The notes below the pieces were generated by a model. That model saw only the letters and a list, made by a program, of their open reading frames with translations, made no database searches and was not told the origin of the DNA. Shown here piece after piece: positions 6,393 to 7,136 of a stretch of DNA of 7,136 nucleotides (positions are counted from its first letter, which is position 1; every line of letters starts with the position of its first letter). Origin of the DNA: Methanobrevibacter sp. Its GTDB lineage: Archaea; Methanobacteriota; Methanobacteria; Methanobacteriales; Methanobacteriaceae. The DNA lies in contig JAEEWY010000077.1 of NCBI GenBank assembly GCA_016291275.1, positions 1 through 7,136 on the forward strand, in the 5' to 3' direction. The position numbers and the translations under genes were made by a program.

Positions 6393-6519
6393 GATTATGG
6401 AAGTTGATGGGGAATAAAAAGAAATGATGATTGTAATAGAAATAAAAAGAAAAAATGACAATAATCAAAATAATGAGAAATAATAAGAAATAATAGTGAA
6501 CAAAAACATAAATAGAATT

Positions 6520-7136
6520 ATGAATAAAATTAGCGAGTTACAGGAAATTATAGATAATAGCGATAATATTGTTTTCTTTGGAGGAGCAGGTGTTTCTACA
6601 GAAAGTGGAATCCCAGACTTTAGATCTGAAAGTGGAATATTTAAAAGCCTGCAAAAATACGGGCATAGCCCAGAATATCTGGTTTCACATAGTTACTACA
6701 TGGAACATACTGAAGAGTTTTTCAATTATTATAAGGAAAATCTCATTTTCAAGGATGCAAAGCCAAATCCTGCACACTTAAAGCTTGCTGAACTTGAAAA
6801 AGCAGGTAAGCTAAAGGCAGTAATCACTCAAAACATTGATGGATTGCACCAAAAGGCAGGAAGCAAGAATGTTTTAGAGCTTCATGGAAGCATTCACAGA
6901 AACTATTGTGAGTTCTGCAAAAGGGAATATAATCTGGATTTCATCTTAAAAAGTGAGGGAGTTCCTAGATGTGAATGCGGAGGTATAGTCAAACCGGATG
7001 TTGTGCTTTATGAAGAGCCATTAAACAATGATGTTTTAAGCTCATCCATCAATTACATAGCTAATGCAGACACATTGATAATCGGAGGAACTTCACTTGT
7101 GGTTTATCCTGCTGCAGGATTGATAAATTACTTCAA
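6520..7136 (+). CDS. Sir2-family NAD-dependent protein deacylase (sirtuin), 5' part, runs off the window
   Basis: The frame is open from ATG 6520 to the window end, giving 205 residues of an expected 240 or so. Sirtuins remove acyl groups from lysines, consuming NAD and releasing nicotinamide and O-acyl-ADP-ribose. All hallmarks are visible: the NAD-binding GGAGVSTESGIPDFRS (21-36), TQNIDGLH (103-110) and the catalytic His in LHGS (H122). The zinc ligands are C130 and C133, then C151 and C153, and the GTSLVVYPAAG motif (190-200) contacts NAD. The second zinc pair is C-x-C rather than the common C-x-x-C. ATG 6520 places the NAD motif at the usual distance; a GTG at 6496 would add eight residues, and neither has a recognisable ribosome binding site. 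Known archaeal targets include the chromatin protein Alba, but the target here is not shown. It is divergent from gar1. Confidence 0.95.
   Translation, partial: MNKISELQEIIDNSDNIVFFGGAGVSTESGIPDFRSESGIFKSLQKYGHSPEYLVSHSYYMEHTEEFFNYYKENLIFKDAKPNPAHLKLAELEKAGKLKAVITQNIDGLHQKAGSKNVLELHGSIHRNYCEFCKREYNLDFILKSEGVPRCECGGIVKPDVVLYEEPLNNDVLSSSINYIANADTLIIGGTSLVVYPAAGLINYF

Noticed and set aside
6424..6483. Possible C/D box small RNA (C-box-like ATGATGA at 6424-6430) or 19-codon peptide gene
   Set aside because: No CTGA D box occurs downstream within the expected distance, and the 19-codon ORF has no ribosome binding site and is low-complexity Lys/Asn/Glu-rich.
6200..6519. RNA gene in the 320-bp gap between gar1 and the sirtuin
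   Set aside because: No GC-rich island or tRNA-like folding is visible; structured RNAs in so AT-rich a genome usually stand out by composition.

Overview
The window looks like chromosome of a methanogenic archaeon of the Methanobacteriales, most likely Methanobrevibacter or a close relative. It is very AT-rich and encodes an archaeal transcription factor B (TFB) and the H/ACA RNP protein Gar1. It uses GGTGAT-type ribosome binding sites, has TATA-like boxes upstream of genes, and T-tracts downstream of most of them. The genus is inferred from composition and protein character, not from a database search. I see no CRISPR array, insertion sequence, tRNA or rRNA.

Layout. Positions 1-242 (+) hold the 3' end of a small gene that resembles the YbjQ/heavy-metal-binding fold. 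It converges on a TauE/SafE-type membrane permease at 326-1156 (-). The permease is divergent from a 380-residue polytopic membrane protein of unknown function at 1324-2466 (+). Next, on the same strand, is a two-domain glycosyltransferase at 2574-4505 (+), with an N-terminal GT2 domain and a C-terminal MJ1255/VC2487-type GT-B domain. A 221-bp convergent gap follows, containing T-tracts and a 16-bp perfect palindrome. Then comes the minus-strand pair gar1 (6188-5823) and tfb (5758-4727), read in that order. The window closes with the first 205 codons of a sirtuin (6520 onward, +), divergent from gar1 across a gap of about 330 bp.

How the genes work together. Gar1 (rRNA pseudouridylation) and TFB (promoter recognition and RNA polymerase recruitment) form an information-processing pair that probably shares a promoter near 6241-6270. 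The sirtuin is a NAD-dependent protein deacylase whose link to them is only positional. The membrane protein and the fused glycosyltransferase may be partly co-transcribed, because no T-tract separates them, and both could act at the cell envelope; their substrates cannot be read from sequence.

No clearly new multi-gene system is visible. The best leads are the tfb start region (a TTG start inside an inverted repeat, with a second stem-loop just upstream), the GT2/GT-B fusion, the palindrome between the glycosyltransferase and tfb, the orphan membrane protein with a probable external C-terminal domain, and the basic low-complexity tail on Gar1.
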